A stretch of 64,000 nt of DNA from Ashinkailepas kermadecensis (Eukaryota > Arthropoda > Thecostraca > Neolepadidae). The stretch spans positions 708,001 to 772,000 of the forward strand of contig JAOTOM010005094.1 of the NCBI GenBank assembly GCA_034440615.1, read 5' to 3'. The position numbers were made by a program, and so were the translations under genes. Positions 23,262-34,300 of the stretch are shown here, piece by piece. The first letter of the stretch is position 1. Each line of letters starts with the position of its first letter. A model generated the notes under the pieces. The model worked only from the letters and a program-made list of their open reading frames with translations. It did not search any database and was not told where the DNA came from.

Positions 23262-23945
23262 GACGTATCCAGTAGGTGTGGTCTATACTGGCGCAACCAG
23301 TGGGCGCGAGCTGTACTGACGTATCCAGTGGATGTGGTCTACACCGACATATATAGTGGGAGTGGTCTGTACTAACATATCCAGTGGATGTGATCTGTAC
23401 TGACGTAAACCGTGGACATGGTCTATACTGACGTATCTAGTGGGCGTGGTATGTACTGACGTAACCAGTGGGCGTGGTCTGCACTGACGTATCCAGTGGG
23501 CGTGGTTCATACTGACGCATCAAGTTCGCGTGGTCTGCACTGACGTATCCAGTGGGCGTGGTCTGTACTGACGGAGACCGTGGGTATGGTCTATGCTGAC
23601 GCATCCTGTGCGTGTGGTCTATACTGATGTACCCAGTGGGCGTGGTTCATACTGACGCATCATGTGTGTGTGGTCTACACTGACGTATCAGTGGGCGTGG
23701 TCTGTACTCACGTATCCAGTGGGTGTGATCTATATAGACGTATCCGGTGGGCGTGGTCTGTACTCATGTATTCAGTGGGTGTGATCTGTACCGACGTATC
23801 CAGTGGTTCAGTCAATACTGACATATCCATTGGGCGTGGTCTGCGCTGACGAATTCAGTGGGTGTCGTCTATACTGACGCAACCTGTGCTCATGGTCTAT
23901 GCTGACATATCGAGCGGGCGTGGTCTGTACTGACGTATCCAGTGG
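23262..23945. repeat. 28-bp tandem repeat x about 24
   Basis: Units such as ACTGACGTATCCAGTGGGCG then TGGTCTGT, moderately diverged. Ends exactly where a GC-rich, possibly coding, piece begins (23945). Confidence 0.9.
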
Positions 23946-23999
23946 GAGGAGCATGCATGCCGCCGGACTGTGGACAACACTGCAGACCACCGTGTCCGT

Positions 24000-24825
24000 G
24001 CGTCCAGCGGCTGCTCTGTGTCAGGTGTCCGTGCGTGCAGCGGCTGCTCTGTGTCAGGTGTCCGTGCGTCCAGCGGCTGCTCTGTGTCAGGTGTGGCTGC
24101 TCTGTGTCAGGTGTCAGGTCCAGCGGCTGTTCTGTGTCAGGTGTGGCTGCTCTGTGTCGGTGTCAGGTCCAGCGGCTGCTCTGTGTCAGGTGTGGCTGCT
24201 CTGTGTCAGGTGTCAGGTCCAGCGGCTGTTCTGTGTCAGGTGTGGCTGCTCTGTGTCAGGTGTCCGTGCGTCCAGCGGCTGCTCTGTGTCAGGCGTGGCT
24301 GCTCTGTGTCAGGTGTCAGGTCCAGCAGCTGCTCTGTCAGGTGTGGCTGCTCTGTGCCAGGTGTCCGTGCGTCCAGCGGCTGCTCTGTGTCAGGTGTGGC
24401 TGCTCTGTGTCAGGTGTCCGTGCGTCCAGCGGCTGCTCTGTGTCAGGCGTGGCTGCTCTGTGTCAGGTGTGGCTGCTCTGTGTCAGGTGTCAGGTCCAGC
24501 GGCTGCTCTGTGTCAGGTGTGGCTGCTGTGTCAGGTGTCAGGTGTGGCTGCTCTGTGTCAGGCGTGGCTGCTTTGTGTCAGGTGTCAGGTCCAGCGGCTG
24601 CTCTGTGTCAGGTGTGGCTGCTCTGTGTCAGGTGTGGCTGCTCTGTGTCAGGCGTGGCTGCTTTGTGTCAGGTGTCAGGTCCAGCGGCTGCTCTGTGTCA
24701 GGTGTGGCTGCTCTGTGTCAGGCGTGGCTGCTCTGTGTCAGGTGTCAGGTCCAGCGGCTGTTCTGTGTCAGGTGTGGCTGCTCTGTGTCAGGTGTCAGGT
24801 CCAGCGGCTGTTCTGTGTCAGGTGT
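24000..24825. repeat. Compound 18/39-bp repeat
   Basis: Mixed units of GTGGCTGCTCTGTGTCAG and CCAGCGGCTGCTCTGTGTCAG with GTGTCCGTGCG or GTGTCAGGT linkers, repeated in nested order. It fills the space between two GC-rich pieces and yields Cys-rich spurious frames. Confidence 0.9.
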
Positions 24826-24834
24826 GCACTGCAG

Positions 24835-24935
24835 TGTCACTGCCCTGGGAGCGGAGCACCGTCGAGGATAGCTCGCCAGGACCGCAGCGCTGCCTGCTCG
24901 CGGCAGACACGTCGGCGACCTACCACCGCAGCTGA
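24835..24935 (+). CDS. Possible terminal exon of a plus-strand gene
   Basis: After GCACTGCAG the plus strand reads VSLPWERSTVEDSSPGPQ, then RCLLAADTSATYHRS and a TGA, with G or C at nearly every third codon position, like the true exons here. No family recognised. The minus strand is also open (VADVSAARQRCGPGELSS in one frame), but the next lipid transfer exon is already accounted for by phase, so a plus-strand exon is more likely. Upstream at 23945-24000 another GC-rich piece borders the array that separates the two. It may be a terminal exon whose intron was taken over by a minisatellite, or a non-coding fragment. Confidence 0.3.
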
Positions 24936-24944
24936 CCTGGACGT

Positions 24945-25090
24945 CTGTCACGCCGGCCATGGTCAATGTCACGCCGGCCATGGCCAATGTCACGTCAGGC
25001 ATGGCCATTGTCAGGTCTGTCTTGGCCATTGTCAGGTCTGTCATGGCCATTGTCATGTTTGTCATGGCCATTGCCATGACCACTGTTACG
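24945..25090. repeat. ~21-24-bp repeat x 6
   Basis: Units around CATGGCCATTGTCAGGTCTGT, first three with CACGCCGGC. It directly follows the possible plus-strand terminal exon. Confidence 0.85.
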
Positions 25091-25414
25091 TCTTGGATGG
25101 TGATGCCTGTGGTGTGATATCTGTGATGTAGTGCTTGATGACAAAAAAAATATTTATAGCACAAACTCGCTACTAATCATTTCAAGGATAATTTTCGCAC
25201 GCACCCGGTGGTAATGTAAGCATGCTCAAGTGTGTTACCTTCATTCCACGGCCGTGTGATCGGCTGTAGGCTCCGCCGGGCGTAATGTAGAAATGGAGTT
25301 GAGTGGATTGCTAAAACGGTAGCATGTACCAACTACACTGCCCCTCTTCAGACCATGTGACGCAGCTGTGGCCCGCACCATGCCGAGCTGTGGCAGGCAC
25401 TCCGAGTACATTAC

Positions 25415-25544
25415 CTTTAAATGGTGGCACCCAGTCGACAGGGTTCTGACCAGGCCAGTATTGCCACGCGGTGTCGTAGATAGTCCAGTCTGAACTCTTG
25501 GTCAAGTCCCGCAGCCACTTGATTCGCTTTAGTTCCGGTAGCTC
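25415..25544 (-). CDS. Lipid transfer protein, exon 24
   Basis: 130 nt, phase 0 in and one base out. Acceptor GATTTCAG, donor TTTAAAG/GTAATG. The peptide runs ELPELKRIKWLRDLTKSSDW, then TIYDTAWQYWPGQNPVDW and VPPFK. It is the last segment before the VWD domain. The next exon that fits its phase is 17.8 kb away at 7644, and the intron between holds the nested cupin gene. Confidence 0.84.
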
Positions 25545-25946
25545 CTGAAATCGCACAGATCAAATGCTAATGCAAAATCTCCAGTAGTTGCTAGGCTTCG
25601 GTCCCGTAATGCGTGAAATCGAAATGTGCCCGTAATGTCACAAGCTCCTTACCTTGATATACCAAAATGCGCACAAAACATGCAGGGTGACTGGGCTAAA
25701 CGTATGTAAAGTAATCGTAATATCCCCCATGTCGCACACCACCTTTCCCTGCCTGATGAGCAGCTGATCTACACCCACACATGGTGTAGTCTCTGAAGGT
25801 GGCTGGGGGACATGTCCCCACATTTTTTCCAATCTTATCTATTATGGCGTTGATTGGAAATAATTGGCCTAAAATAGTATTATCCCCCCCCCCCCTTCCC
25901 ATTTTTGTATTGTTCCTACGTCCATACATCCACCTGCCAGACCCAC

Positions 25947-26058
25947 CTGCCAGACGGGCCGCTGGTTCAGGCCGTACCACGGCATCGGAAGCACTTGGAT
26001 CCAGGAGATGTAGCCTTGGTCGGGCCGCATCACCATAATAGACTTGCCTTCGAAGTAC
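25947..26058 (-). CDS. Lipid transfer protein, exon 23
   Basis: 112 nt, starts with one base completing Arg and ends at a codon boundary. Acceptor TTTCACCAG, donor GGCAG/GTGGGT. The peptide runs YFEGKSIMVMRPDQGYISW, then IQVLPMPWYGLNQRPVWQ. A second GGCAG/GTGG donor 13 bases further on arises from a short direct duplication of the exon end and would change the frame. Confidence 0.82.
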
Positions 26059-26059
26059 C

Positions 26060-27780
26060 TGGTGAAAGCCGCACCCAGTCATGCACAGGCTACGGTTTGG
26101 ATCATTTCGCGACGACTTTGCTGTATATAACAAAGTCATTACAATTTTGCATAGCTATAGCTATGCGAAAATGGGTCCCTCGCACGGCATCGTGGGTCTG
26201 CTTGCAATGGGCGTACCTGTGACCTGGCCAGCCACCGTTGGCACGAGGACCAACCAGTTCATTCCAGTCAAGGATCAGCACACGCCCAATGTAATTGGTT
26301 TAACAACTAAATAGTAGGTAAATTGCGAGCGGCTGGTAACTCTGCGTACTCGAACCATGTGATTGACCCAATGTTCCGTTCGTTGAGCTAGATTGCCGAT
26401 TTCATAGCATAGTCCTATGGTGAATAATACACTTTTTAATGATTGTCTCGCTTGGAAGCTAATCAATTCTTAAGTAAATGATTTTGATGGCACATCAAGT
26501 GTTTTCGTGATACAGATCGAAATAATCGCTTGCCAGAAAACACGTCGTATTTGTATTTGGTAGAGGAACGTCAATGCCAAAAGCTGCTTTCAAGCAAAAC
26601 TTGAATTTATAGCATTACAGTAACTAAGCTACAAGGTTCGGCCAATGGCGAGGGAACATATAACTTAAGTGTGAGAGGGCAAAGCGGCTCATGCCAAAGC
26701 TGAGGGCATTCCTTTGCAACGAACAGCGTAGGGCTACCGTTATAATTTGTAACTTAGCACGCGCACTGGAGGGGGGGGGGCGAAATGCTCCCACCACTCC
26801 GGTTTTTCGTACATAACTCCAGCTTTTACCGGTCGATATACGCCATGTTTTGCAGACCTGCTTAAAAATGTTCGGCGCGACATTTAAAGCAAGAAAAACG
26901 GAAATCGGCCGAGAAAAAAATTTCGAGTTAAGGGCCGTTAAAGTCAAAACATTTCGTAGCGCCAGACCACAAAAATGGGCGCTAATGCGCTTCCCGTATA
27001 TTTGAAAAAGGGAAGTGTTCTTGGCAACACTAGCCACTTGTTTGATGTATATTGTTGTGCTATATAGCTACAAGGTCATGTTAGGTCACCGAGGTCAAGT
27101 CAGGTCAAGTTCATGACAGGTTAATGGAACCAAACTTGGTCAACTGGAATGTTGTCATAAATGCAAATGACTGTCATGCGATTGATTTCGCTTTGCATGT
27201 TACCCCCTACACATCCTGAAAACTACTGTTTGTCATTGTGTACCTAAGCGCTTCCATACTTTATTCATTTACTTCACTCCTTTCTTCGCGAAGCCTATTG
27301 CGCCGAGCTGCCCGACGGAGCAGTCGGGCGGGCGGCCCGGTTCCGGTAACTGGAACAGGTAACTGACCTGATAAAGTGCTGTTATATAGGTGACCTGAGG
27401 TCAAATTCCAGGTCTAGCATCTGTATTGCATCATTAGTAATGTCCAAAACATCATTGATGCCCATTTTGGAGCATTTGAACACAATCACAGCGATCCATA
27501 ACAATGACAAGCCAAGCCACGCAAAATAAGAACATTTTGACATATGTGACCTCGTTTGACCCCTTGAATATATTGACCTAAGGTCATAAAATTTGCACAC
27601 AATAGAGTTCACTACCGTACCCATCCACCCTGCGAATTTCGTTACTCCAGCTTTAATAGAAACCGAAATCTTATGGGGGCGGAATCCGCGCCCCCCCCCC
27701 CTCCAGTGTGCGTAATTTTCAGAGGCCCTCCAGGGCGCGTGTTAAGGGGAATAGCACTCTGCGTTTCATAGTTACCGTCA
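26060..27780. other. Intron 22 sequence, nothing recognised
   Basis: AT-rich with a few homopolymer runs (26768, 27692). Several GACCTNAGGTCA-like short motifs occur at 27060-27600 without a clear pattern. Confidence 0.5.
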
Positions 27781-27789
27781 CCCATGGGT

Positions 27790-28080
27790 CTGACAAACTC
27801 ACCGCTGATTTCCATATGTTCCGCCACTCATGGGTACAGCAGTTAGTTATTTGGGCTTTAGGGCGCATCGGTGAGTGTCCTGGGTACAGCACACTCACCG
27901 CTGATTTCCATATGTTTCACCACTCCTGGGTACATCACACTCACCGCTGATTTATATAGGTTTCGCCACCCCTGGATCTGACACACTCACTGCTGATTTC
28001 CATAGGTTCCGCCACCCCTGGGACTCACATTCACCGCTGATTTCCACAGATTCCGCAACCTCTGGGTACAGCACACTCAC
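27790..28080. repeat. ~46-bp repeat carrying copies of the exon 22 donor
   Basis: About six units of CACTCACCGCTGATTTCCAT and GCCAC-CCTGGGTACAG. The plus sequence ACTCACCGCTG is the reverse of the exon 22 end and donor. A short mobile-element tail (TTAGTTATTTGGGCTTTAGG, 27842) interrupts one unit. Confidence 0.85.
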
Positions 28081-28196
28081 CGCTGGGCTCCTTCAATGGC
28101 TGTCTGCGTCCAGAACTTGTCACCATCTGCATATATTTTAGACACGATGTTTTGGATCTTCTCAAGCACCCCAAGGTGATTGAACACCCAGGATAC
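28081..28196 (-). CDS. Lipid transfer protein, exon 22
   Basis: 116 nt, phase 0 in and two bases out. Acceptor CTAAACAG, donor CAGCG/GTGAGT. The peptide runs VSWVFNHLGVLEKIQNIVSK, then IYADGDKFWTQTAIEGAQ, helical. The donor context is repeated several times in the array directly downstream (27790-28080). Confidence 0.82.
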
Positions 28197-28199
28197 CTG

Positions 28200-29660
28200 T
28201 TTAGAGACAAACCAAGGCATTACATTTAAAATCCACAAAAATAATTATAAACAAATTCTGTTCACAACCAATAATAACTACCAACAAGAACGACATTCTG
28301 CCCACCAGCCGCAAAGGAGCTCTGATCATCACAGACAATGGCTTCCTGTCTCGGTCTCCGTCCCTCCTGTCTCTGTCTATCTCTGCCCCTGTCCCTCTGT
28401 CCCTCTGTATGTCTATCTGTTTCTCTGTCTTTCTGCTTCTCTTTCTCTGTCTCTTTTTTGTCTTAGTGCTGGGAGGCTTATGTCATTGCTTGGATTTAAC
28501 CGGTCGAAACATAATTTAAGCATGCTGGAGTAGCTATTTAATGAGAAGAATTCGTTGAACCTTTTGTTTGTTTTTTTACTAGGTTTTGTCGAATTTGTCC
28601 ACTTTGTCGATGAGTGGCACCGACTTTCACGTTTTATGTATGCTTAAAGCGCATTGTAAAATGAATTAACGTGGCGACGTTTTTGTTCTGATAAAATAGA
28701 TAATTCATGAGAAAAACGGCTAGGTCTATGTACTTTGGAGATGGTGTATCCAGCTTGGGCAGACATGAATTAAATTTGAATGGCTGCTTACTATATGCCC
28801 GCAAATCCGGTCCTCAATACACACGAATGTACAACGGTTATATGTTCGGAAATATTCGATTGCTTTGGTTACGCAGCAATGTATTCGGGCTCAGGAAACG
28901 TCACTTGCGCTAATGGCACTAGACCAAATTTTCCAGATTTGAGAGATAACCGACTCATTGTCATGGGTTGCATTGTAAACAGGTGGTGCTCGAGCACGAC
29001 CTCGATTGCACCACCTCGGTTTTGTTAAGTTAAGATCGGGCTTTCTACGAACAGTAAAAAAGCACCAGCCAGAGAAAGTGATGCAAGACTTCGGAACCTC
29101 CCCCAGCATTTATTGGTGAAATAGCATAGTGTAGAGCGATTTCAAATATTTTATACTTATGATTGCTGTTTTTTTATTGTTGTCAAGATGTTCCACAAGA
29201 AGTGAAAAAAAGTATATGGCAAGCTGAAAGCATAGCCGGCTTTGGTATATCTTAGCCGGATTTAACGATCAGTTCAAATTACTTGCAATAACGGAACAAA
29301 CTTTAGACAAAAAAAAATTTCACATCCTTGGTTTTTCAACATGTGTTGAAATATTCCACATGTCTGTCTCTGCCTACAAACAGCCCGCGTATTTGCATCG
29401 GTAATGCTAATACCCAGGGCGGTCGTGAAAACATTTTCAGATTGGCGAGAGCTAGCCTGTCGACGATTCGCTAGAGGCAAATTGGCACGAGAAGTTTATT
29501 AAGACGTGATCAGTCTGGGACAGCATACCAGCCCATGAAGCAGGGTAGTATTGCGAGCCACAAAAGAACAACTTTAAATCAGGAAATATCGCAATCCCAT
29601 CATCTCGTCATTCTATGACCGATAATAAATGGTTTGATTATCCATGTAAAAAGCTAACAT
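28200..29660. other. Intron 21 sequence
   Basis: Contains a CT-rich microsatellite at 28345-28460. Otherwise AT-rich, with no coding segment seen. Confidence 0.5.
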
Positions 29661-29662
29661 AC

Positions 29663-29766
29663 CTTGTAGTAGCATACCATGATGATTTTCTTGGCACCCG
29701 CTAAAGCCGGTGGTGGATTTTCCCACTTGTTTTTGAGCCAGAGGCCGGGTTCACCCAACACATCCT
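29663..29766 (-). CDS. Lipid transfer protein, exon 21
   Basis: 104 nt, starts with two bases completing Glu and ends at a codon boundary. Acceptor GTTTTGCAG, donor CAAG/GTATGT. The peptide begins EDVLGEPGLWLKNKWENPP and ends LAGAKKIIMVCYYK. A second in-phase donor (ATG/GTATGC) four codons earlier is possible. The phase fit to exon 20 shows that the transposase-like sequence between them (30.0-30.6 kb) is not an exon. Confidence 0.78.
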
Positions 29767-30049
29767 CTGCAAAACGAGCTAAGCTGCAGCGACGCAAGAC
29801 AATATCGTGCAAAGCAAGATTGTACGGCAAGAGTGACGACTATAGTATAGTGACGGCAAGTACGGCTATAGTATAGTCGTATGCACTTCAGAAGGAATGG
29901 ACTTCTAAAGCGCTGGAAACTATTCTAAAATTTGTTGTTTCACTCAATTGGTGTCTTACATTTAATACGTGGACATTTACTACTGACGCCTCTATTACAT
30001 TGTGTTATGCAGTTCTTCTTCAGCAGTTTCTAGTCGCAGTCAGCCGACC

Positions 30050-30270
30050 CTTGAAGGCAACCCCTGCAAATTGGTACAGGCCAGAGCCAAGCAGCACACA
30101 TGCTGTACTGGCCAGGTCGCCTCCGCAGGGCCCATAAACTGCTCGACGGCGTCTATGATCAGCTTGGGTCGGCTGAGAGTCATGAAGACATCCTTCAGCT
30201 TTTCCCGGGTCACAGACCGGAAGCCAATAGTCGATAGGGAACTGGCCTTGGCGTCCGGCGGCAGTTATTA
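30050..30270 (-). pseudogene. Transposase remnant (DDE, Tc1/mariner-like), minus copy
   Basis: The minus strand reads FPIDYWLPVCDPGKAEGCLH in one frame and SSLSTIGFRSVTREKLKD in another, shifted frame. Pro-x-Asp-Tyr-Trp followed by a Lys-rich helix resembles the C-terminal end of Tc1/mariner-type transposases, broken by frameshifts. A related copy lies in the opposite orientation to its right. The codon phase between lipid transfer exons 20 and 21 excludes it from that gene. Confidence 0.4.
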
Positions 30271-30424
30271 TCGCCGTGTGGACAGTGTCGGCCTCCGGCT
30301 GGTGTGGCTCCACATCATGCAGGTCACCGCAGGGTGACTGTGATTCCAGCGGTGGGGGAGGGGGCACAGTCCACACCAGGGCAGTAGCCAGAGCCGAACG
30401 TCGAGGCAAGTTTGGGGACCGGGA

Positions 30425-30560
30425 GATCAGCCGGCGCACCTGTCAGCTTTGTCCAGCTAATAGCCCAGGTCTATCCCCTATGGATTATTGGCTCTGGTCC
30501 GTGACCCTGGGAGGCCTTCGCAATCCTTAACCGACCCATGCTGATCGTAGGCACCGTTGG
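30425..30560 (+). pseudogene. Transposase remnant, plus copy
   Basis: The plus strand reads LCPANSPGLSPMDYWLWSV, close to the Pro-Asn-Ser-Pro-Asp-Leu-Ser-Pro block that carries the last catalytic Asp in Tc1/mariner transposases; here the Asp is replaced by Gly. It is related at the base level to the minus copy at 30.05-30.27 kb. Confidence 0.5.
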
Positions 30561-31111
30561 GAAGTGCATGAGTCCAGAGTAGGTGACCCTTTCAGCACAG
30601 CAGTTGCAATTTTGGATGCAGAACTGCCTCAATTCGCAGGGCTGATCTTGAGGATTGGTTCAACATGCTGAGGAAGAACTTCACAGCAGCAGGCATGATG
30701 GCTAGGAGAATCATCTTGCAGACCAGTAAAAGAAAATGGTGCCCAACGCTTAACGATGCACTACTTCCGCCGCGTAGGCAACGCAGCGGAAAGCCTGCAA
30801 ACAACACTCACCTAATATTAGCATGATCCGTTAATGTAGTGCATCACAAATGCGTCTCATGATAATGGATCATGCAGATTCGCTGAACACATTCGAAAGT
30901 GTGATCCATGATACAAGCATCTGCATTTGTAAGCATTGCACTCAAAGTCATGTTTTCCAGCAAGCGTGCATTGTCCCACTACATTTGAAAAACTCAAATA
31001 AATGCGACATTAAGCTTGACCAACATGACAGTTCAACAATACGCACCCATTGACAATAAGTGCTATCCATGTAAATCGTCACAACGCACATTCTAACAGC
31101 TGATGACCCAC

Positions 31112-31279
31112 CTAGACCAAATGTGGTGTAGGGCCAGGAGATGATCTTCTTCGCGTAGTCGAACACGTTTGTAACAACGTCTCGTTCTCTGATATCCTTA
31201 AACAGTTTATCTAACGTCTTGTGCAGCCACTGGACGGCCGTGTAGAGATCCGACTGTCGGAATTCGCCGTAGAACCAGC
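31112..31279 (-). CDS. Lipid transfer protein, exon 20
   Basis: 168 nt, starts with two bases completing Ser and ends with one base. Acceptor TTCGTCCAG, donor TCTAG/GTGGGT. The peptide runs WFYGEFRQSDLYTAVQWL, then HKTLDKLFKDIRERDVV and TNVFDYAKKIISWPYTTFGL. The open frame continues to an upstream CTGCAG at 31308, but that edge breaks the phase with exon 19, so the internal acceptor was chosen. Confidence 0.78.
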
Positions 31280-31309
31280 CTGGACGAACACGTCGACACA
31301 TCACCCACT

Positions 31310-32150
31310 GCAGGCATGTGTACGCACACTGAGGACCTACACGGTCTTCACTCCTCCATAAATTACCCTAAGCCTGGCGACACAACTCCGAACCAGCGTT
31401 GCAAAGATAGGGGAGGGGACTTCCCACACACTAGATTTTCTTAGATTGCAAACAAAAATATAAGCGTTATTGAGCTACGAACTTCCGTCATGTTCCGCGA
31501 AACATCCATGCTAAGGTCGCGCCAGGTCATATAGGCCCAAACGAGACGTCCACCCAAAAGTCAACCATCTTAACTGGTGCTGATGTGTTAGGGAGGGGTG
31601 GGACGGCACCGGGTACGTATCATATCTGAACATGGCCGTCCCATCTGTGGCAAGCTGCAGGCAGCACCTTCGTTATCATACAGTCCATACGGCTAGCAAC
31701 CACACGGTGACAGGCGCGAATCACAACAGATTTGGTAATCCAAAACGCGATTTACATGTAGCAGCTGTGTTGAAATTAGGCGACATTGTAAAATGAGGGA
31801 TGCGTGATGGAGCGCGAAGCTTTCTTTTTACCAAGAAAGACCTCGTTTTTTAAGTTGCAAAGAAGGTTATCTCTGTGACATTTTCGGATGAGGAATATAA
31901 CTAAAACGCTAGGTTGCGAATAGCTAACCAAACTGCCGACAAAGAAACATCGGATTAAATTTAATGGCGCCCAACGAGCATACAAAGTATCTTGCTACTC
32001 TAGAAATACAGAAACTGTAGGAAATATCACTTCATTCCCGCCTTAACATGTAGAGAGGAAAAACTGCCTATTCTATCACACCATCCCTTCAACCTGTCAG
32101 TGCAGAAGAAGCGTCAAACGGGACATAAGACCATCAACGTGCAAATTAAC
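31310..32150. other. Intron 19 sequence, nothing recognised
   Basis: Ordinary AT-rich intron sequence up to the repeat array that starts near 32160. Confidence 0.5.
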
Positions 32151-32159
32151 GAACAACCA

Positions 32160-32480
32160 TCAGCGACCAGCCGACAAGGGCATACACGTGACATAGACAC
32201 GGCTCGAGGCAGGCCGACAAGGGCATACACGTGACATAGACACGGCTCGAGGCAGGCCGACAAGGGCTACAGACTAGACATCGGCTAACGAACAACCATC
32301 AGCGACCAGCCGACAAGGGCATACACGTGACATAGACACGGCTGAGGCAGGCCGCTGTACTCACTGAGGCATTGCGACCAGCCGACAAGGGCATACACGT
32401 GACATAGACACGGCTCGAGGCAGGCCGACAAGGGCATACACGTGACATAGACACGGCTCGAGGCAGGCCGCTGTACTCAC
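32160..32480. repeat. Compound repeat with a copy of the exon 19 end and donor
   Basis: Units of CGACAAGGGCATACACGTGA and CATAGACACGGCTCGAGGCA. At 32353-32374 CTGTACTCACTGAGGCATTG copies the exon 19 end and donor (32471-32493), with one base missing. Confidence 0.9.
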
Positions 32481-32655
32481 TGAAGGCATTGCGCACCACC
32501 TGGAACACGTTTGACTCGAGGTAGTGGTAGAACATGAGCAGGTGTGGCTGGTACATATTGGCCACCTCCAGCAGACGATGGCGCACGTAGCCGGTCACCG
32601 TGAGGTACACCTGACGCAGCCGGAGGCTGGCTCGCGCATACATGTCCCACACCCA
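32481..32655 (-). CDS. Lipid transfer protein, exon 19
   Basis: 175 nt, phase 0 in and one base out. Acceptor CGTTGCCAG, donor CTTCA/GTGAGT. The peptide runs WVWDMYARASLRLRQVYL, then VTGYVRHRLLEVANMYQ and HYLESNVFQVVRNAF. It is rich in Tyr and Leu and probably lipid-binding helical. Both ends are duplicated in the flanks: two further acceptor copies to the right and a donor copy to the left at 32353. Confidence 0.82.
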
Positions 32656-32790
32656 CTGGCAACGGGTACAGCGGTCAGGCTCTTCACCCACTGGCAGCGG
32701 GTACAGAGGTCAGACTTCACACCCACTGGCAACAGATATCACACTCATGGGCGACTGGAGGTACAGAGGTCAGACCACGAACCACCGTCG
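32656..32790. repeat. Repeats carrying the exon 19 acceptor
   Basis: ACCCACTGGCA, the reverse of the acceptor and first exon bases, recurs near 32651, 32687 and 32720, each with a GGGTACAG-GGTCAG linker. Confidence 0.8.
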
Positions 32791-32799
32791 GAGACGCAC

Positions 32800-33900
32800 A
32801 CGTTCATCGGTGTGGCCCTGCCCGACCATCACGCTTTTGAAACCGCAAGAACTTGCTTTTGCATAGAGTTCGGGTTCTAATTTCTTCACACATAGCCAGA
32901 TGGGCCATTTTAATGTTCATTGTTTATGAATATTATCCCAATATTCGCTATGAAGTCCTCTTCTTCTTTGTTCAAAGAAAGAAGTTCGCGGGCATTACCG
33001 CTCGTGAATAACCTTCAACAGTGTTTCGCGTTGCAATACAGCATTTCAAACTTTAATTTTCTCAGAGACATATGTGGTCTTTTCGTTTTGAGACTGAACT
33101 TCCATTAGAATATTTCTCCTGAATAAATATTTGGTCAAAGAAAGGGGTTTGCGGTGACATTCTCACGCGCGGCCATCTTACCATACACCTCGCACTGCAG
33201 CCGGCACTTCCCACCAGACCCGAATGAGAAACAGACCGAACACTTGATTAGTGTCTCAGAGTCTCCGGTTCAGTACCGGGGAGGAACAGCTCTTTTTATT
33301 TCTGCGCTCAGTAATGCAGCTTGGCGAATGTATCGCATCCGAAATTACTGAGCTTTGCATGCATGATTGATGGCGCTTGGCTGTATCAAGCAATTCCCTA
33401 ATGGCTGATGTATGAAGAGACCCGACTGCATTGCTCTCATACTACTAGCCTTCGCCCACACAGCGCCCTACAGGCGCCTTATACTGCTACCACGAAAGAG
33501 TGAGTGGGATCGGATGCATTGCACTGCTCGTGAAATGCTAATTCGATACTATTCGGGAATTCGAGCTATTATAATATTTCCTGTTGGAGGCAAGCCGCGT
33601 AGCATACGTTATGAAAGCCAATGGCCAACAGCTCATCACAATGTACGGAGTCCGCTCGCATCATTGACTGACAAGTGAATCTGACAGCTAGAACAACCTA
33701 ACAATGGTCCGTCACGAATATCAATATTAATACGCAGGTTATGACTCCAGACTTATGAAGCACCATCCCGTGTCATGCCCTTGAATCAAGGAACGGCGGC
33801 GGGCGGATGCGCATGTTCTACGTTCAGCATTGGTTTTTAGAGTGATGTTGAGGAGTGTGATGTTACTTTGCCAGCGACCCTTGACGTGAGCCATTCTGGC
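32800..33900. other. Intron 18 sequence, nothing recognised
   Basis: AT-rich; no splice-flanked coding segment seen. Confidence 0.5.
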
Positions 33901-33931
33901 TGCGGCAGCGGGGAGTGAGCAGGCGACCCAC

Positions 33932-34027
33932 CTTGTCGTAGGCGTCGGCGACCTCGGCCAGCACCTCTCGCAGTGTGTCGGTCACCGACCGCTCGCCGTC
34001 CCGAGACGCCGACACGAGGCTGCGCAG
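33932..34027 (-). CDS. Lipid transfer protein, exon 18 (helical)
   Basis: 96 nt, 32 whole codons. Acceptor GGCCCCAG, donor CAAG/GTGGGT. The peptide is LRSLVSASRDGERSVTDTL followed by REVLAEVADAYDK, helical. The same acceptor occurs in each unit of the 48-bp array immediately upstream, and the frame is open through that array to 34336, so in-frame extension by 16-residue steps is possible. Confidence 0.82.
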
Positions 34028-34300
34028 CTGGGGCCGGCACCAGTCACAGTCACAGCACCACCAGTCACAGTCACAGCACCACCAGTCACACACCAGCTGG
34101 GGCCGGCACCAGTCACAGTCACAGCACCACCGGTCACACACCAGCTGGGGCCGGCACCAGTCACAGTCACAGCACCACCAGTCACACACCAGCTGGGGCC
34201 GGCACCAGTCACAGTCACAGCACCACCAGTCACACACCAGCTGGGGCCGGCACCAGTCACAGTCACAGCACCACCAGTCACACACCAGTCGCAGCACCAC
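34028..34300. repeat. 48-bp tandem repeat carrying the exon 18 acceptor
   Basis: Units start with CAGCTGGGGCCGGCACCAGT at 34025, 34094, 34142, 34190 and 34238. The first is the real acceptor and exon start; later spacing is exactly 48 bp. Confidence 0.93.

Noticed and set aside
30020..30260. Exon of the lipid transfer protein
   Set aside because: Exons 20 and 21 join in phase without it, there is no usable donor, and it resembles a transposase remnant.
31280..31307. Earlier acceptor for exon 20
   Set aside because: It would break the frame with exon 19; the acceptor at 31280 fits.
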